Below are positions 34,181-47,967 of a stretch of 64,000 bases of DNA, in pieces. The stretch's first letter is position 1; each line of letters starts with the position of its first letter. A program made the translations under genes and the position numbers. Below the pieces are notes generated by a model. That model made no database searches and was not told the origin of the DNA. It saw nothing but the letters and a program-made list of their open reading frames with translations. The DNA is from Pardosa pseudoannulata (Eukaryota; Arthropoda; Arachnida; Araneae; Lycosidae). Location: positions 87,937,109-88,001,108 of the forward strand of contig CM063507.1 in NCBI GenBank assembly GCA_032207245.1, written 5' to 3'.

Positions 34181-35629
34181 CGTATATACATTAATATATG
34201 TGTAAGGTGCATGATGTTTATATACATGTATGTCATACAGGAAAATTTATAAAAATTAGAACAATACGAGTGATAGTATACATGCCTTAAGCATGCTATG
34301 CATATGTATATAATATATATTGTTGGTATATGAACTTTTGAAATATCATAAATTTATATATATATATAAGCATTTACAAATACTTATTTTGTGCCCCCAC
34401 CACTTGGTTGTAGTGAACAGGGGATTGCCACATATGGTAGTGCCTATGGTACATTTCTTTTATACGAAAGTTGACTGTTATTTATATGTTACTATTGATA
34501 GATGCATTAACATGTTAATGGGTAAAATAAATGGGTATTGTCCCTACACTATGCATTCATTGTTATCTCTTGGGAGTGGAGGATGGGCCACTAGGGTAAT
34601 TTAGACCTGCAAATCTATCCAAGAATATTAATGTCACCACAAAACAAGAGAAAAGATAATTTTATCACTTTGATACAATAGACACCTTTTCTTCGCTGAA
34701 AATATAGATTTTATTTGTGATTTTCAATTATATTATTTAATACTAAGAAATAAAGGTTTTGAACAGTATCTCACCCAGATTGCTGAGGTTGGCTTTGTTT
34801 GCATGTTTGTATGAACCTAAATTCTCATGTGTGTTTATTGCAAGTATGTTTACAAAGGTAATATGTTTAACACTTTGTCAGACACATTACATCTTAGAGA
34901 TATTTACTGTTTTTTTATGTATATATATACAATATGAGCTTTTATTATTTCGTACTTCAATCTAAGGATTTAATTAGCTCTCGCATAAGATAAAATTGAC
35001 TGTAGCAATCCAAACCACTGTGTCTATGCTTGTATTTGTTGTCCATTTCTCAACATTTAATAAACCTTAAGTCGGCATGCAAAAACTGTTCTGTCCTTTT
35101 CTCCAAGTAAGAAAAAGATGACTAATAATATGCTTTGATAAAAATGTCAAATTTAAGCTGTATAATTTAATGTAAAAGAAATTTCATAAATTAGTAATAA
35201 AACTAATTTAATTTTCTAAATGTAATTTTCTTGTTATTTAAAAGTACCATTTCCAAAAATTGTAGAACAGCTTGTAATTCAGATAAATGAATGCTTATTC
35301 TCTGTGCTGCCATTCATTGAAAAAAAAAATCTAGAAGGAATTATAATGAATGTAAATGTGTGTGAATTAACATGTTTAGTTTAATCAGTATTGGTTATTA
35401 TCTTTCAAATGTGACACCAGGGCTAAAGAGATTTAATAAGTTTGTAATAATACTTTATGTACCAATATGAGTTTGTATTAATGCAATTATACTATAATAT
35501 CCTGTTTATCGTTGACCTTTTAATCACACCTCTTGCAGAAAAGTTGGCTTCAGTGTTACGACTGAAATTTTCCATTTGCAATGCAAAATAAGTTACATAT
35601 TTCTGATATTTCCTACTCGTTGTCAGCCT

Positions 35630-35790
35630 TTATACCTTTGCTACTTTTTGGTACTGGAGGTCATGTGATTAAATCTTCCTATAATGGGTGTTTATAGTTG
35701 TTCAGTATCAGCATTAAGCATTAGGTTCTGGCCTCATTAGCCCTCGTGTAGCAAAATAGTTCACTTAGTGCTCCAAACCAACTTCTATAT
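35630..35790 (+). mobile_element. SINE family A, diverged copy
   Basis: ggtactggaggtcatgtg, gtttatagttgttcagtat, ggcctcattagccctcgtgt and gtgctccaaacca follow the family order. It lies immediately left of the element at 35811. Confidence 0.7.
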
Positions 35791-35810
35791 CTGCAACATT
35801 TTGCTTATTC

Positions 35811-36834
35811 AGGTTTCCCACGGTCCTTAAAAGTCCTTAATTTTAGCTTTCATTTTTAAAAGCCCTTAAAACTACTTAATTTTTAAATTGGAATGCAATC
35901 AATTTCTTCCACAGGAAGATATAAAAGAAAAAGTAGCTGACTTACAGAACTTGAGCAGGAAAATTTCTGAAACAAGAAATCTGTTCAACTTTCAAAACGA
36001 AATCATTTATATATGTGAACTTGCACTATTGGAAATTTATTTTGTAAATAGTAAATAAATATTTGTTAATATTCCTAACATTCTTTTGCATTTTCTAGCT
36101 AAAAGTGCAGTATTAATAATAAAGAAAATCCTCTAATACGTATATGTTGTCAGTATATCACTGTAGTAATTCAAAATTTCTTTCCCTGATATCCTTAAAA
36201 AACGATGAAAATACTTTCAGTTTATGAGTACTTTTTATGGTCACAAGCTAGAAAACTTATTTCACAAATAATCTTTCACATACAGAAAACATTTAAAGCA
36301 TGAAGTCAGCTACTTTTTCCTAATAGCTAACAATCATGCAGATTTTAATTAAATGAATCATGGAAGGGGGTTGCAGATATTTCAGTTACTTAGGAAGATT
36401 TTCCTTGCATTGAATGTAATAGAAAAGTCTAAAACTTTTTTCTTTCCCAGGCAACGTTGGTTATAACCAGCTAATATATACATACATATATATATCAGTC
36501 ATTTCTAAACACTCAGAAAGTACTGTTTATAATATTGTATTTATTCACAATTCATTTTTAGTTTGATCACTCAAAAAACTTTAGATGTACATTTTACAAA
36601 ATTAGTTTGTCAAATATTTACCTTATATTAATTTTTAGACTAAAACTTAATTCTGAAAAATTGTAGGGAATTTATTGATCATGCTTTGTCTGGTTCATAA
36701 TCATTAAAATATGCTCCTCAGGAAATAGGGTGGATGTCATTATGCTGTGATTTTCAAGTAGGTCCTTATAAAAAGTTACTTTGGTCCTTAGAAAGTCATT
36801 AATTTTTTTTTTCTGGATAAAGAATGGGAACCCT
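35811..36834 (+). mobile_element. 7-bp-TSD element, tccttaa type
   Basis: Begins aggtttcccacggtcc and ends gaatgggaaccct. Exact 7-bp duplication cttattc at 35804-35810 and 36835-36841. Interior is colinear with 17070-18153. Confidence 0.85.
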
Positions 36835-36841
36835 CTTATTC

Positions 36842-38570
36842 TGTTTAGCCCTCAGTCAAATATTTATGGAGAGGGCCACTGAAAATGCTTTTATATAAGT
36901 ACATATGAGTACCACTAATGAATATAAGGCAAATGATTTTATTGTAGCAAATTATTAGATGATGATTTAACAATTGTTTATTTATTCATAGAAACATTTA
37001 TGAAAATAAATGCATATGCATGCATGTCTCTAGGGTAGTAATGCTGGGTGATTAGTCCAAGTTTAAAGGAAAACTGATTATGTCATCTACTTAACTTCTA
37101 CAGCTGTGTTACGAATGTCAGACTTCATATGTGTGTGACATATGCATAGCTTCAGGAAACAGTTTAAAATGGAAATTTCAACTGATGTAAAACAGGTCTA
37201 ATAACATTTCTAGGTGGTCAAAAGGGAATATATAAAGGTCACAGGGAAATTCTTTCAGAAAAGGGAGTCAGTTTGTATAAGTGATCACATGTGCCTAACA
37301 GTGTGTTAAAAAATGTTTTGCCCAATAACATTTATGGTGTTAGCTCATTTTATGTGTGGAAGTATCGTCATAAAATAAAGTGTGGCATCTATGCTTGAAA
37401 ATGTATATTCATGATTACATTCATTTATTTAAGCTTTTATATTTATTTTATTTTGCATCTACCAAAAAGTTTTCGATGAATTATTTTAAAATGCAGTAAT
37501 TTGTGTTAAAAATTTTTATTTAAGCTGGAGATTTTGAAAGTCTGCTTTTTATAAAAGTATGCTGTAAAATAGTATTAGGTTTTTAAATGTGTAAACATTT
37601 TTACTTGTTGTGTGTATATATATCTATCTTCCTTTATTGAATTTCGGTTGGCAGTTAACTATATAATGCTCATTTACAACCCTCTTTCATGTTAGAAAAG
37701 AATGTTTAATGATCTTGAAGGTCTGAGTCCATTATGAAAATTGTTACATATGAAATATTGTAAAATATTGGAGTTTTGAAAAAAAAAAAAATACAAATTA
37801 TATTTCAAGTTCTGAAAGTGCCTGTTAAAAAATAGAATTAGAAAAGCATTTATGAAGTTATAAATCTAAATATTTTAGTAAATGGTTTTGTTATAAACCT
37901 TTTCTTCATATCATTAGTATTTTTTTAACTGTAATGTGAGAAAATTGAATGCTGTTTAATTTTATTCTAAATGGAGGTTTTTGCCTGTTCTCTTTATTTC
38001 TCAGTAATTGTTGCATGTGTATTTAAAAAAAAAAGTGTGTTTAATATTCTATTAATGTATGAATGTTGAAATACACATGAATGTAATAAACATTCGATGG
38101 CTGTTTTGCAGTATTAGTGCTGTAAATGATGTTATAAACACATTTGTGAGCATGAATGTTAAAATCTTTTTGTTCCCATAATGATCCAGTGGGCTGAAAT
38201 ATTTAAGATTGTTTTTAGCTTATTGTTCTCCATTCTTCCACATTTTTTATCTGGAATGGAGTAACTTCTCCTTAACATCAGTTTTAGCATTATTACTGTA
38301 ACATTCTGCCATTCATCAAAGTAACCATAATGAGAAATGTTTTACTGTTCAAAATTTGTTTCAAATTGTTTTTCAGGATCTCTGAAGACAGTTCCATAGG
38401 AAAATAGTTGTATATCATTGAAGATTCACCTCTCGACACAAACCATTTATTTATTACTTCATTTCAAAATCCATCCACAAAGGCAGGGTTCGAGGGGTCA
38501 CCTTTATAACTCTTTGTTTTTAAACATTTTTTTAATATATTTGTTTTATGGTCCCTTAAATTCTTTTTAA
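36842..38570. other. AT-rich intergenic DNA, nothing recognised
   Basis: No gene or repeat I can support. Confidence 0.5.
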
Positions 38571-38577
38571 GAAGCCC

Positions 38578-38835
38578 AGTGGTGTTTGGGTAGTGCTTCA
38601 CACTATCACGACACAGGTCCAAGATTCTACCCCCCGGCTGGGCAAGGTTGACTCAGCCTTTCATCCCTTTAGTGGGTACATGAACTGAGGACCAAGCATG
38701 CTTGGGAACTAAACACTGGGAACTTTGCGTAAGATGACCACCTAACCGGAACATATGCTTCGCATCCCAGGGCCCTTGGTCTCATGTAAACTGAGATTGG
38801 CACCGTAGGCCCCCTAGGGGCTGTTGAGCCAAGAA
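38578..38835 (+). mobile_element. tRNA-derived SINE (family C)
   Basis: A tRNA-like head (gcccagtggtgtttgggtag as A-box region, ggtccaagattctacc as B-box region) closes with ggctgggc, then aaggttgactcagcctttca and a GC-rich body. Much more GC-rich than its surroundings. Single copy in the window. Confidence 0.7.
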
Positions 38836-39774
38836 GTTTAGTTAAATTCTTTTAAAGAACATTCTAAATGGATTTAAAAAATTTAAAAATACAGAAAGCA
38901 TTTTTATTCTTCAAAATTAAAATAGGAACCAAGTACTAATGAAAATGATGAATTATTTTATTTTTTATATTGAGGCCCCGTTGGGTACTGGAGCAATTTT
39001 CAAAAAAACCATCTTTAATCTGATTTTTTTTTTATCTGATGCTGGCCTGCCAACTTGTATGTTTAAGCTGTAAATTTTATGAATTTTAATCCTATTAAGA
39101 TGGTACATTTGTATGTTAAGATTTCTCTTTTGTAGTATTTCGACTGAACTTTGAAACCAATTGTTTGGGAGTAGGCGATGGAGATATTTTATACTATTTC
39201 TATCCAAGAGAACCTGTTTGAATAGCTCATTTATATAGTGGTGACGTTTGAAAATTCAATTTTTTTCTGTTTTAATTAAATTGTGTATTTGTGCCAATTA
39301 TACAAAGAGAGAACACAATGCTTAAACCTTTGTACCACAGTGTTGCATATATGCAACATACACAGATTTTCATTTTTTTTACTGCTAGCTTTAAAATGCT
39401 ATGTTTTGTTCTGCAAAACTGCATTAAACAGAATTTGCCCATAGGATCCTTATCAAATAACAATGCTATGTTTGTTTTTTAATATTAAAGCTTTATTTAT
39501 TACTTGATCAGATACACATACCTGCCAGCTTTTACTCGTTACATGTAAAAATTTTGACTGCTATCTACATATATTTTCCCTTCAGCTTTTACATGCAATT
39601 TTTGGAAAAATATTTAAAGCAGGCTTTTAGCCAAGCAGAGCAGAAAAAGCTACTACTGCTTCCCTCAATTTAACATTAGAATAACATACTATGAATTAAT
39701 TTGCTGCTAAGCTTAATTTTATATTAATTGTAAAGCTTTTTTATTCATCATAAAATATGTTCTTGGTCAAAAAG

Positions 39775-39975
39775 TCCTCTAGGGGTGGTAGGCCAAGCCT
39801 GGGGGTCTTCTGCTTGGTCCCTGCTTCTAAATTATGAGGACCTAGCAAGGCTAATGTTACTTGCATCCGTAGCATACCTTAAGCTACACATGCTCCCCGG
39901 ATGGTGCTAAATGAGTAACAGATTTGCAGCCTTGTTAAGACGTTAGGATAATGTCCGTATTGCCTGCTGCGTTGG
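39775..39975 (+). mobile_element. SINE family B, body only
   Basis: ggtggtaggcc, gtcttctgcttggtccctgc and ttctaaattatgagg match the body of the copy at 33180-33447. The tRNA head is missing. Confidence 0.6.
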
Positions 39976-40787
39976 GGGAAAAAATAAAAAAACTATGAAA
40001 ATTACAAGATCTGTGAATGCTCAGGAGCAAGTTATTTAATTAAGATCTAATCAAAATGTTCTTTCATTAATTTATGAAATCTTAAAATGCAGTTATTACA
40101 CTGAAATCTGTTGCTGTGAAAAAATTACTTATTGATTGATGTCAATTATTAGTGAAAATGTCACTCAAAACTTAATTTTTATCTTTTTTTCTCTGGTTAG
40201 CAGGTATGTGATTATTAAACAGTGGATTTATTAAATGAAAAATAAAGTAGTTTTTTTTTTTAGATAGTTTTAAATTTTTGTGATAAGTAATGTACAGTTT
40301 TTTTTTTTTTTTTTTAAGGAGAAAAAGTATTTTTTATTTTTTGTCTAGAATTTTTGTCTTTAATTATTTTAACCCTACACTGCACTATTTTTCTTTTACA
40401 GCTATATTTTTTTTACATCCATATTTGGGCTTAGACAATGTTTTGAAACATATTAAAAAATTATTTTTGAATTTTTTTGTTACTGTTTTTAATAAATGTG
40501 TTTTATGTATAAATAACCTTGAAAAATAAATGAAGAACATTTATATAAAATTAAAACTAAATACCTTGTTTTAGGACAAAAACCTTGGTTCAGGTGTTAC
40601 AAAATTCAAGCAGAATTGATGAACACCCAAAATAAAGTTTGTTCTCAAAGATATAATACTCCTGTCTAGAAAAGAAAATCGGAATGAAATGGATAAAAAG
40701 ATTAATAGACAAATCAATGTAAAAGAAATTCAAAATCTTTTTCTAGTTATAGTATAGGGATAATTATTTTTTTATATTTGATATGAT

Positions 40788-42774
40788 GGGGTGTTCAGCA
40801 ACTGAAAATTATCAGGGAATTTGTCAATTCTGGAAATATCAGAAAAATTGTAAATAAAAAAAATATTTTTTAATCCTCAAATTAAGTTTGAAAAATAATG
40901 AATTCCACCTTTCAAAATTTAAAAAAAAATACTATTTATTTGAAGAACTTTTGTGCATTCTTTTAAAACCACTCATTTGCTATTAAATGGGGAAACAAAA
41001 AAGGAAATCTTCAGACAATGAGACAAAGCTCAAAAGATAAAAAATCAAGATTGATTCAAAAGTAATTGGGGAAAAAAAATGTAATCAAAGAAGCTTACAA
41101 GGAAATGAATTCTATAATGGATAAATTAAACCTTAAAAATAATAATGTAAATTTTTTTTTATTTATATATTAGGCTGCACTATTTAAATATAAATAAAGT
41201 GTGAAACAAGCAATGTATAAAAGAAAAAACATTTTAAGTTAATTCCTGCTTAGGTCAATAAAGAAAAATTCTATTTTAGTTACTTTTTATTAAGTAATTA
41301 CAATTAATATAAATATGTATATACATATGACAGAATCACAATATTAAGTGACAGAATAGAAAACAAATTTTTCCTTGAGTTGTCCATTTGATTGTTAAAA
41401 TTAATGTGTCAAACATTTTTCCAGTTTTCAACAAAAAATTTCTGTGTTTAAGTGCATGCTATATAAAAAATGTCATGTAATCTTTCTTTTTCGTGTAATT
41501 TCAAATCCTGATTCATAGATTTACTGTAAACTGATTGGCAGCGAATTGTCAAAATCAGAAAACTTGCACCAAAAGCTTCACTTAAGTCTTCTGATAAAAC
41601 TAAAATTAATTTAATTCATGAATTAGTATTTGAAAAAACTGTATTAACATCAAGTGTCTACCACTACAAGTTTAGAAAAATGTATTTGAACTTGAAAGGA
41701 TGAATAAATAGTATTTTATTAGCAATTGAAAAATTAAATAATATATATACAAGACGCATCCAGAAAGTAAGTTTCCCTACTTAAAAGAAAAAAAGAACTC
41801 GCACTTTCAGAGACATATTTATTGGCAACATGTACAGCCATGTTTCAGCTATTTTTCAACATAGCCACCACCAGAATGGAGACACTTGTCGTATTGTGGG
41901 ATTCACTTTTGTAGAACTCTGCCTCCTGTGAATGGAACGAGCATTCCTGTTCCAGAACACCGTGGACATCCTTTTCCGTACCAGCAACGTCTTTTTTATT
42001 TTGGTCCTGACCGAAGATCCACTAGGATGCCAATGCATTGACAGTTGCTTGGTTTCCAGGGTAAAGTGCAAAATCCCAGTCTCATTGGCCGTGACGATCC
42101 TGTCGAGGAACTCGTCATCATGATACTGTAGCGTGCTGCTCCTAAGCGTTGAATTCTGTGTTCGGGTGTCAATTTGGGCTCATAGAGCTGACAATGAATT
42201 TCAATGGGTGCAATGCTTTGTGCATTCCAGATCACCGATTGAACCTTGCAGGTGGTAAGAGAAGGAATTAGAATTTCCATTTCGGAACATTGCTACCCCG
42301 CTACTGGCACAAATCGGGACCTATCCAGCTGGCATAGGATTGATATGTCATAGATCTGTTATACGTGCTCAATTGACATAACTAATTGTGTTTACTTTAA
42401 AGGGGAACACATCGGGAAACTTACTTTCTGCATGTGCCTCGTATATAGGGAAAGTGTGAACTAATAGTGGGAATTGAAAAACAGAATTGCAAGATTTGTC
42501 AGTTTTTTCATAATTTTAATTAAATTGATTAATCCTCTGTTCCTCATGCAGGTTATTTTAACACCCCAAAGGCAGAAAATATGTGAGTTTGAACTTCATT
42601 CAAATTTTATTTGTTTATAAAAAAATTTATAACTTTATTTAAACATAAATTTATATTTAAAAATAGTTTTACAAAAAAAGATTGAAAGAAATTGTATATT
42701 AAATAATGTAAATTTTTCAGGGAAGAAATTGCAAATTACAGGGAATTTTTAATTTGTTTCCCCTTGAATACCCT
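40788..42774. mobile_element. 7-bp-TSD element split by a mariner
   Basis: Begins ggggtgttcagcaactg, ends ccttgaataccct. Exact 7-bp duplication atatgat at 40781-40787 and 42775-42781. Both ends carry cagggaattt motifs. Without the mariner (41750-42441) it would be about 1.3 kb. No coding of its own. Confidence 0.75.
41750..42441 (-). mobile_element. mariner element, internally deleted
   Basis: 692 bp between TA dinucleotides. The 28-bp ends match at 24 positions (agaaagtaagtttccc shared exactly). Minus-strand frames encode mariner transposase pieces: DRIVTANETGILHFTLETKQ (one frame) and MSTVFWNRNAR. The family's full element is about 1.3 kb, so much of the gene is deleted and the rest is frameshifted; not functional. 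Confidence 0.85.
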
Positions 42775-43599
42775 ATATGATTTGCATTTTTCGATTTGTG
42801 TCATTGAGATACAAAGGATTAAGTATTTTGTGTTCCAATGATTTACACTTTATGTATGTGTTATGTATTGAGATTCCTATGTATGACTGAATTTTATAAA
42901 TTTCAGTCTAAATATGCATTTTATTATTTTAGTGCGCAAACAATTAATCCAAAACATGCCAACAACCTAACCCATTTGAACCCACTTCAATCTGGTTGTT
43001 TATTATCATTAATTTATAAAATAAAACGAAAGTGAACCCTGAATATGTGTCAGCTATGTTTTCAAATTTGCTGTTCTCCAGATATTTCCATGCAGCACCT
43101 TCGAAGTGCATGAATTTTAAATTCGAACAAAACTGGACAGGATTGCCAACTTGCTCACATGTTGAAATTTTTGTTCAAATGCAGATGCAGTCGAGTGTAT
43201 TATGTTAATGAGAATTGTCCAATGTCACCCTTTCTTAATCAAGCAGCCATGTTTAAATTATTTTGGAGTATATGGTTAATGTGAAGATTATGTTTGTTTT
43301 ATTTAAAAAGTTCTGATTTAATGTTGTATTTTAGATTAACAATTATTTTAACATTAAAAAGAAATACTTTTGAAAAAAATTATTTTGTTTTCTTTCCATT
43401 GGTGTTGTGTGTTACAAGTATGGTTAATACCACTTAAGGTGAAATGTTCAAGTTTGGACACTTTATTTTCACAGTATTAATATCATCTCTAAAAACTTTT
43501 TTTTAACAAAGGACTTACAAAGAGAGTAATTTTGCCAAAATATGAAATAATTTTTGTTTTGAAAAAAGCAAGTTAAAGAGCAAGAGGAGTTGCCAACAA

Positions 43600-44320
43600 A
43601 AGGTTAAAGATTTTCTCGGATAGTCAGGCTGCACTCATGGCCTTGCACAGATAGTGCTTCTCATCCAAAATTGTGTGGGATTGCTACAGGACCATTAACC
43701 AGTTGGCTATGGTCAACAAGGTTATCCTAGTTTGGGTTTCTGGGTACTGCGGTATTTTTGACAACAAAGTAGGGCTCTGAACCAATACTTGGTCTTCCTC
43801 ATAATGTATTGAGAAGGACTATTAAGGACCTCCTAATGGGGGAGACTTATTCTTGTAATCAAAGGCAGTCCAAGGAGCTTAACCAGGGTTATCCCTAGAT
43901 GAGGGCTAATCAGCTACTTAAGCTCAGTAGAAAAGAGCTAAGGGTGACCATTGTTGCCCTAAGAGGCACCTCAACATTATTGGCATCACGGATAGCCCAG
44001 TATGTAGGGGATGCTATATTGCGAAGGAGAGTTCATCACGTATTTTGTGTGAATGCAACTACTACTGTGCCAAGAGATTTGAATTTCTTGGTTATCACTT
44101 CATCGAGCCATGGGAGCTGATCCACTTCCCAGTTAAATTGCTGCTGAGATTTATCTCAGCTATTAGTCTCTCTGAGATCTAATGGTTAATATTTCTTAAC
44201 CTTGTGCTGGAACTCTTTGTTCCAGTGAATGGGGGGCTTTTCAGTACAACAGGCCTTAGGCCGCAGTGCTGGTGCCCTTATGGGCTACTCCACCCTAATT
44301 CTAATCTAATCTAATCTAAG
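43600..44320 (+). mobile_element. Jockey-like LINE 3' end, decayed
   Basis: A broken frame gives FSDSQAALMAL then VNKVILVWVSGYCGIFDNK, the RNase H region of jockey/R1-type LINEs. Further on, LLKLSRKELRVTIVALRGTS resembles the C-terminal region before a CCHC-like motif. The 3' end closes with ctaat repeated three to four times (44297-44318), as expected for LINE tails. The 5' end is truncated. Confidence 0.75.
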
Positions 44321-46060
44321 TTAAATAAATGCTTCATTATCAACAGACAATTTTTAAATAACACAATTATTTTTACTGCACTGAAACCTGTTTTTTGTCA
44401 TACTTTTATTTTAAACTTTTAAAAATAATAATTTCCAGTTGGATGATTTTTGTATCGAATGAGTCATTTTAAAATGTGTCAGCTGCGTTACTTTTATGTA
44501 TTTCTTATTCAAAATTCTGGGGAATCTCTAATAATGGATTTGCCGTTAAATCAATCCCAGTTTTGTTTTTATATAAATTCTAAAGATATAAGCAATTGGT
44601 TAGTATACGGTGCACTAGGAACAAATTTGAGGAAATATTGTTTGACGATTCAAATTTTATCAATCTCATGTTAATCAAAAATTCTTTTATAATAGATTTT
44701 TGTGACTATGTTTCACGTACCATTATATATTATCATTATATAAAAATATTGTTTAAAAATAAGTTCAATGTCCCTTTAAACAACCCTCCACATTAGGTAC
44801 ATTTTATTACTTTGAAATTTCAATTTAAACAAAACATTTCTTTTTCACTGTCATCATAATAGAAAGAGGAACATGGGTTACTGTTCTAGCAATTTAAAAA
44901 AAAAAATTCCATTCCAAGTAGAATAGCATAATTTAGACACTTTTGAAAATAAAAAAAAAAGTATATATTTTCAGTTTTTTATATCAAAACATTTTTTAAA
45001 TTGAGATAATATAAATCTACTATACATCTGAAAATAAGAATAAGCATTTATTTTCCAACCTTATGAGATTATGGTTTTGTCGACCTCATGTCCGAATTGC
45101 AGGGTCTGTTGGTGATTCGAACATCGGTGAAGGCCACAATACTATTTCCAAACTCTTGCACTCTTGTGTCGGCCTCAAAATAAAACTAGATAAAAGAAAT
45201 CATGTATATATAAATGTGTGTATGCAAAGTAATAAATTATTAAACTCAATGTTCATTTTTTCTCTTAATTCAGTGTAAAAATTCATTGAATCAAAAACAT
45301 AAAACTCAAATTCTAAAATTTGTCTGCAAGCTCACATTCATACATATCTTGCAATTTTCTAATACATTTTTCGGAAAAAAAAATTGTACCAAAATGCACG
45401 GAAAAAATTGTAGTTTAGGATCTAAAAAAATTGAAAAATCAAAATATTTGAAATTTTAAGAACGTTAAAAATTATCAAATATTATGTTAAAGTTGAGTCG
45501 AATGAAAAAAGTGTTTAAATGATTATCAAAGAGATCATGATTTTTGTGTCAATTTCAAGTACTGATTCTGAATATCAATTCGATGGGCAAGCGGAAAGAT
45601 TTTCTACCTATTGAATTAACAAAAATATGATTATATTATTGTTTTACGCTAAGACATGTATAATTATATATGAAATCAACAAAAATGATTGGTTTTTTTT
45701 AGTTCTTGAAACTGTTAACATTTCTTTCTGGATATTTTCTTAGTAATCATATTTAACTCGAGGGAAAAAAAGTAGAATCCTAAAAATATTCTGCATCTGT
45801 AATTCGGACCCTCTTACATACTTAAATTTTCTGAGTACGGCCTTGCATTAAATATCCAAAAATTCTAATCTAAAATAATTTTTTGTGGGAATCAGCGCAC
45901 GTTTGTTTGAGGACAAAATTGATTTTTTCGTCAAGCTGCGGTAGCTTAGTCCGTATTATCATGGGGTCGAGGAACTATACGGCTGTGTTTATTAATGGGG
46001 CACGTAAAGTAGGTTCGTGATCACCATGTTCTCAAACGATTCCTTTGGGACTCTTCTGCT
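44321..46060. other. AT-rich intergenic DNA, nothing recognised
   Basis: No supported gene. Small frames at 44450-45278 lack recognisable domains. Confidence 0.5.
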
Positions 46061-46074
46061 TCTACACTACGAGG

Positions 46075-46236
46075 AGCCGAACGATGGCCGATTGGTTAGG
46101 GTGCTGGCCTTCGGTACCGGAGTTCGTGGGTTCGAATCCCACAGGGGCATGGATGTTCGGAATCGGCTTTAAGCTGCAGGTCCCGGTCTCAATAGCCCTC
46201 GTGTTGCAAAAAATAGACCGTAGCACTCCAAACCAT
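46075..46236 (+). mobile_element. SINE family A, full-length young-looking copy
   Basis: tggccgattggttagggtgc (A box) and ggttcgaatccc (B box) are intact; body and tail match the family. Flanked by ctacactacgagg (46062-46074) and ctatattacgagg (46237-46249), a 13-bp duplication with two mismatches. The frame 46045-46470 runs through it and is not a gene. Confidence 0.9.
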
Positions 46237-46479
46237 CTATATTACGAGGGCATACTTTGTTTTGTCCTAAGGAGTATTGTTCGCATATTGAAATGGTCAA
46301 CAAATTTCACGGCGTTGTACGAAGGAATGTTTAACAGACATATATTTAGAAGAAACACTTTTGTCAGAACGCTGGCAGATGTGTTGTTGTTTAGGACAAC
46401 TTCGCCATTTCTGTGCTGTTATTGTCGTAACAGCACCGACGGACACTGTGGTCCAGATTCAAAGGATTAAATTTCGAAT

Positions 46480-47183
46480 TTGTGAAATGAAATTAAATTT
46501 TCCGGATTCGAAGTTTAAGAAATAAATTTTAATTTTTCGGGACTGGCTACTATTGTTTGATTTCAGGTTTCTCTCATTTAACATTACACTGCACTTTTTA
46601 TAGACGAATTTTCCAAAAGTTTTTAAAAGCCTTCAACTAGGGAAAACTCCAACCTCTACGAAATTTGGTGACAGTTGCGCTAGAGGAAGCCTCCTTTCCA
46701 AAAATGCTATTTCTAAAAATTTGAAGGCATTATTTATTGTTGATATGATTACATATCGGAAATTGTAATCGCGCATGCGCTGTTACTCTTTGATATAAAG
46801 TCGGAAAAGCATTTTTAAATCGTAGACAAATGGAGGAACCTAAATCCATTTAGCTATGACGGTGTTCGTTTCACACCGTGATACATCGCTAAGCTGAACA
46901 TTTGGAAATCGATGTCACGATGCCGCAATGCAGCACTTTTTATCGATACTTCGTGATATATTAATGCATCACCCACTGTATGCAATGATATCTCTTTGAT
47001 ATAACCCCAGATATGTAACAGTGGTGTGAGAGAGTGATTAAGCAAATTATCTTTAAGTGAGGCTTATTTCATCTCTCTTATCATACACAATTGTGCGAAC
47101 TAACTGTTGTCTCCAAATCTTCTTATAATATTGTTTACGATTTTGGTAGGTTCACAATACAGCCACCAGACGAGGCTATCATC

Positions 47184-47225
<42 letters not shown>

Positions 47226-47960
47226 GGCTGAAAAGTTACAGACTTTGCCGTTGTTGGCCATGAGGGGTATTAAATTTCGAACTTAAGGGAAGAGCATTAT
47301 CGAAAACATATTAAAAGGCTCTTACCCTTTCACCCTCGGATTCTGTAAGAGACACTGGAAAAATATATTCTTCAGATACGATTTAAAGAAGTCATCCGAT
47401 ACGAATAAAACATTAATTTAGCACGTTCTGACAAAACACTAAAACAACACGAACATTATACATAGAAGAACAACTCAAAACCGAAATCAAAATAAAAAAT
47501 TGTTCTTCCTTTTTTTGGTTGCCATTAGGAAAGGGAAAAACTTTTTTAAAAAATACAAAAGGAAAAACCATACATCATAGTTCTTTTTCGATTTTCCACA
47601 AGGGGTTAAAAACGAATCCGTAATTTAATCCTAGGGCTTCACTCTTATCGGGTCTTCTCAGTAGTTTACAACCTTTTTTATGGCAGCCTTGTCTTGCCTT
47701 AAAACTGTTTACGAACTTAATGGTGTCAAACAATCTATGTTATATTCCCTACAGCTGTTGCCCTTCCTTACTCGGAATGATAGAAGAAATTTTATTAATT
47801 ACGAATTTAGAATAAGATTTTCAGTATTATATTAATTATTCTTAGATGCTGGTATATTATTTTAAGCAATGGTTTATTAGTTAACTGTATAATATATATA
47901 TTATATATGGGAGTGTTACAAATCTGTGGCGATGTTTAAGCGCAGAGTAGAAGAGGGCGT
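46480..47960. other. No gene recognised; poly-T tract
   Basis: A run of 33 T lies at 47188-47220. Nothing else supported. Confidence 0.5.
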
Positions 47961-47967
47961 ATCTCAC

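Noticed and set aside
46045..46470. 141-codon frame
   Set aside because: Runs through a SINE; the [16 protein letters not shown] part is SINE-derived.
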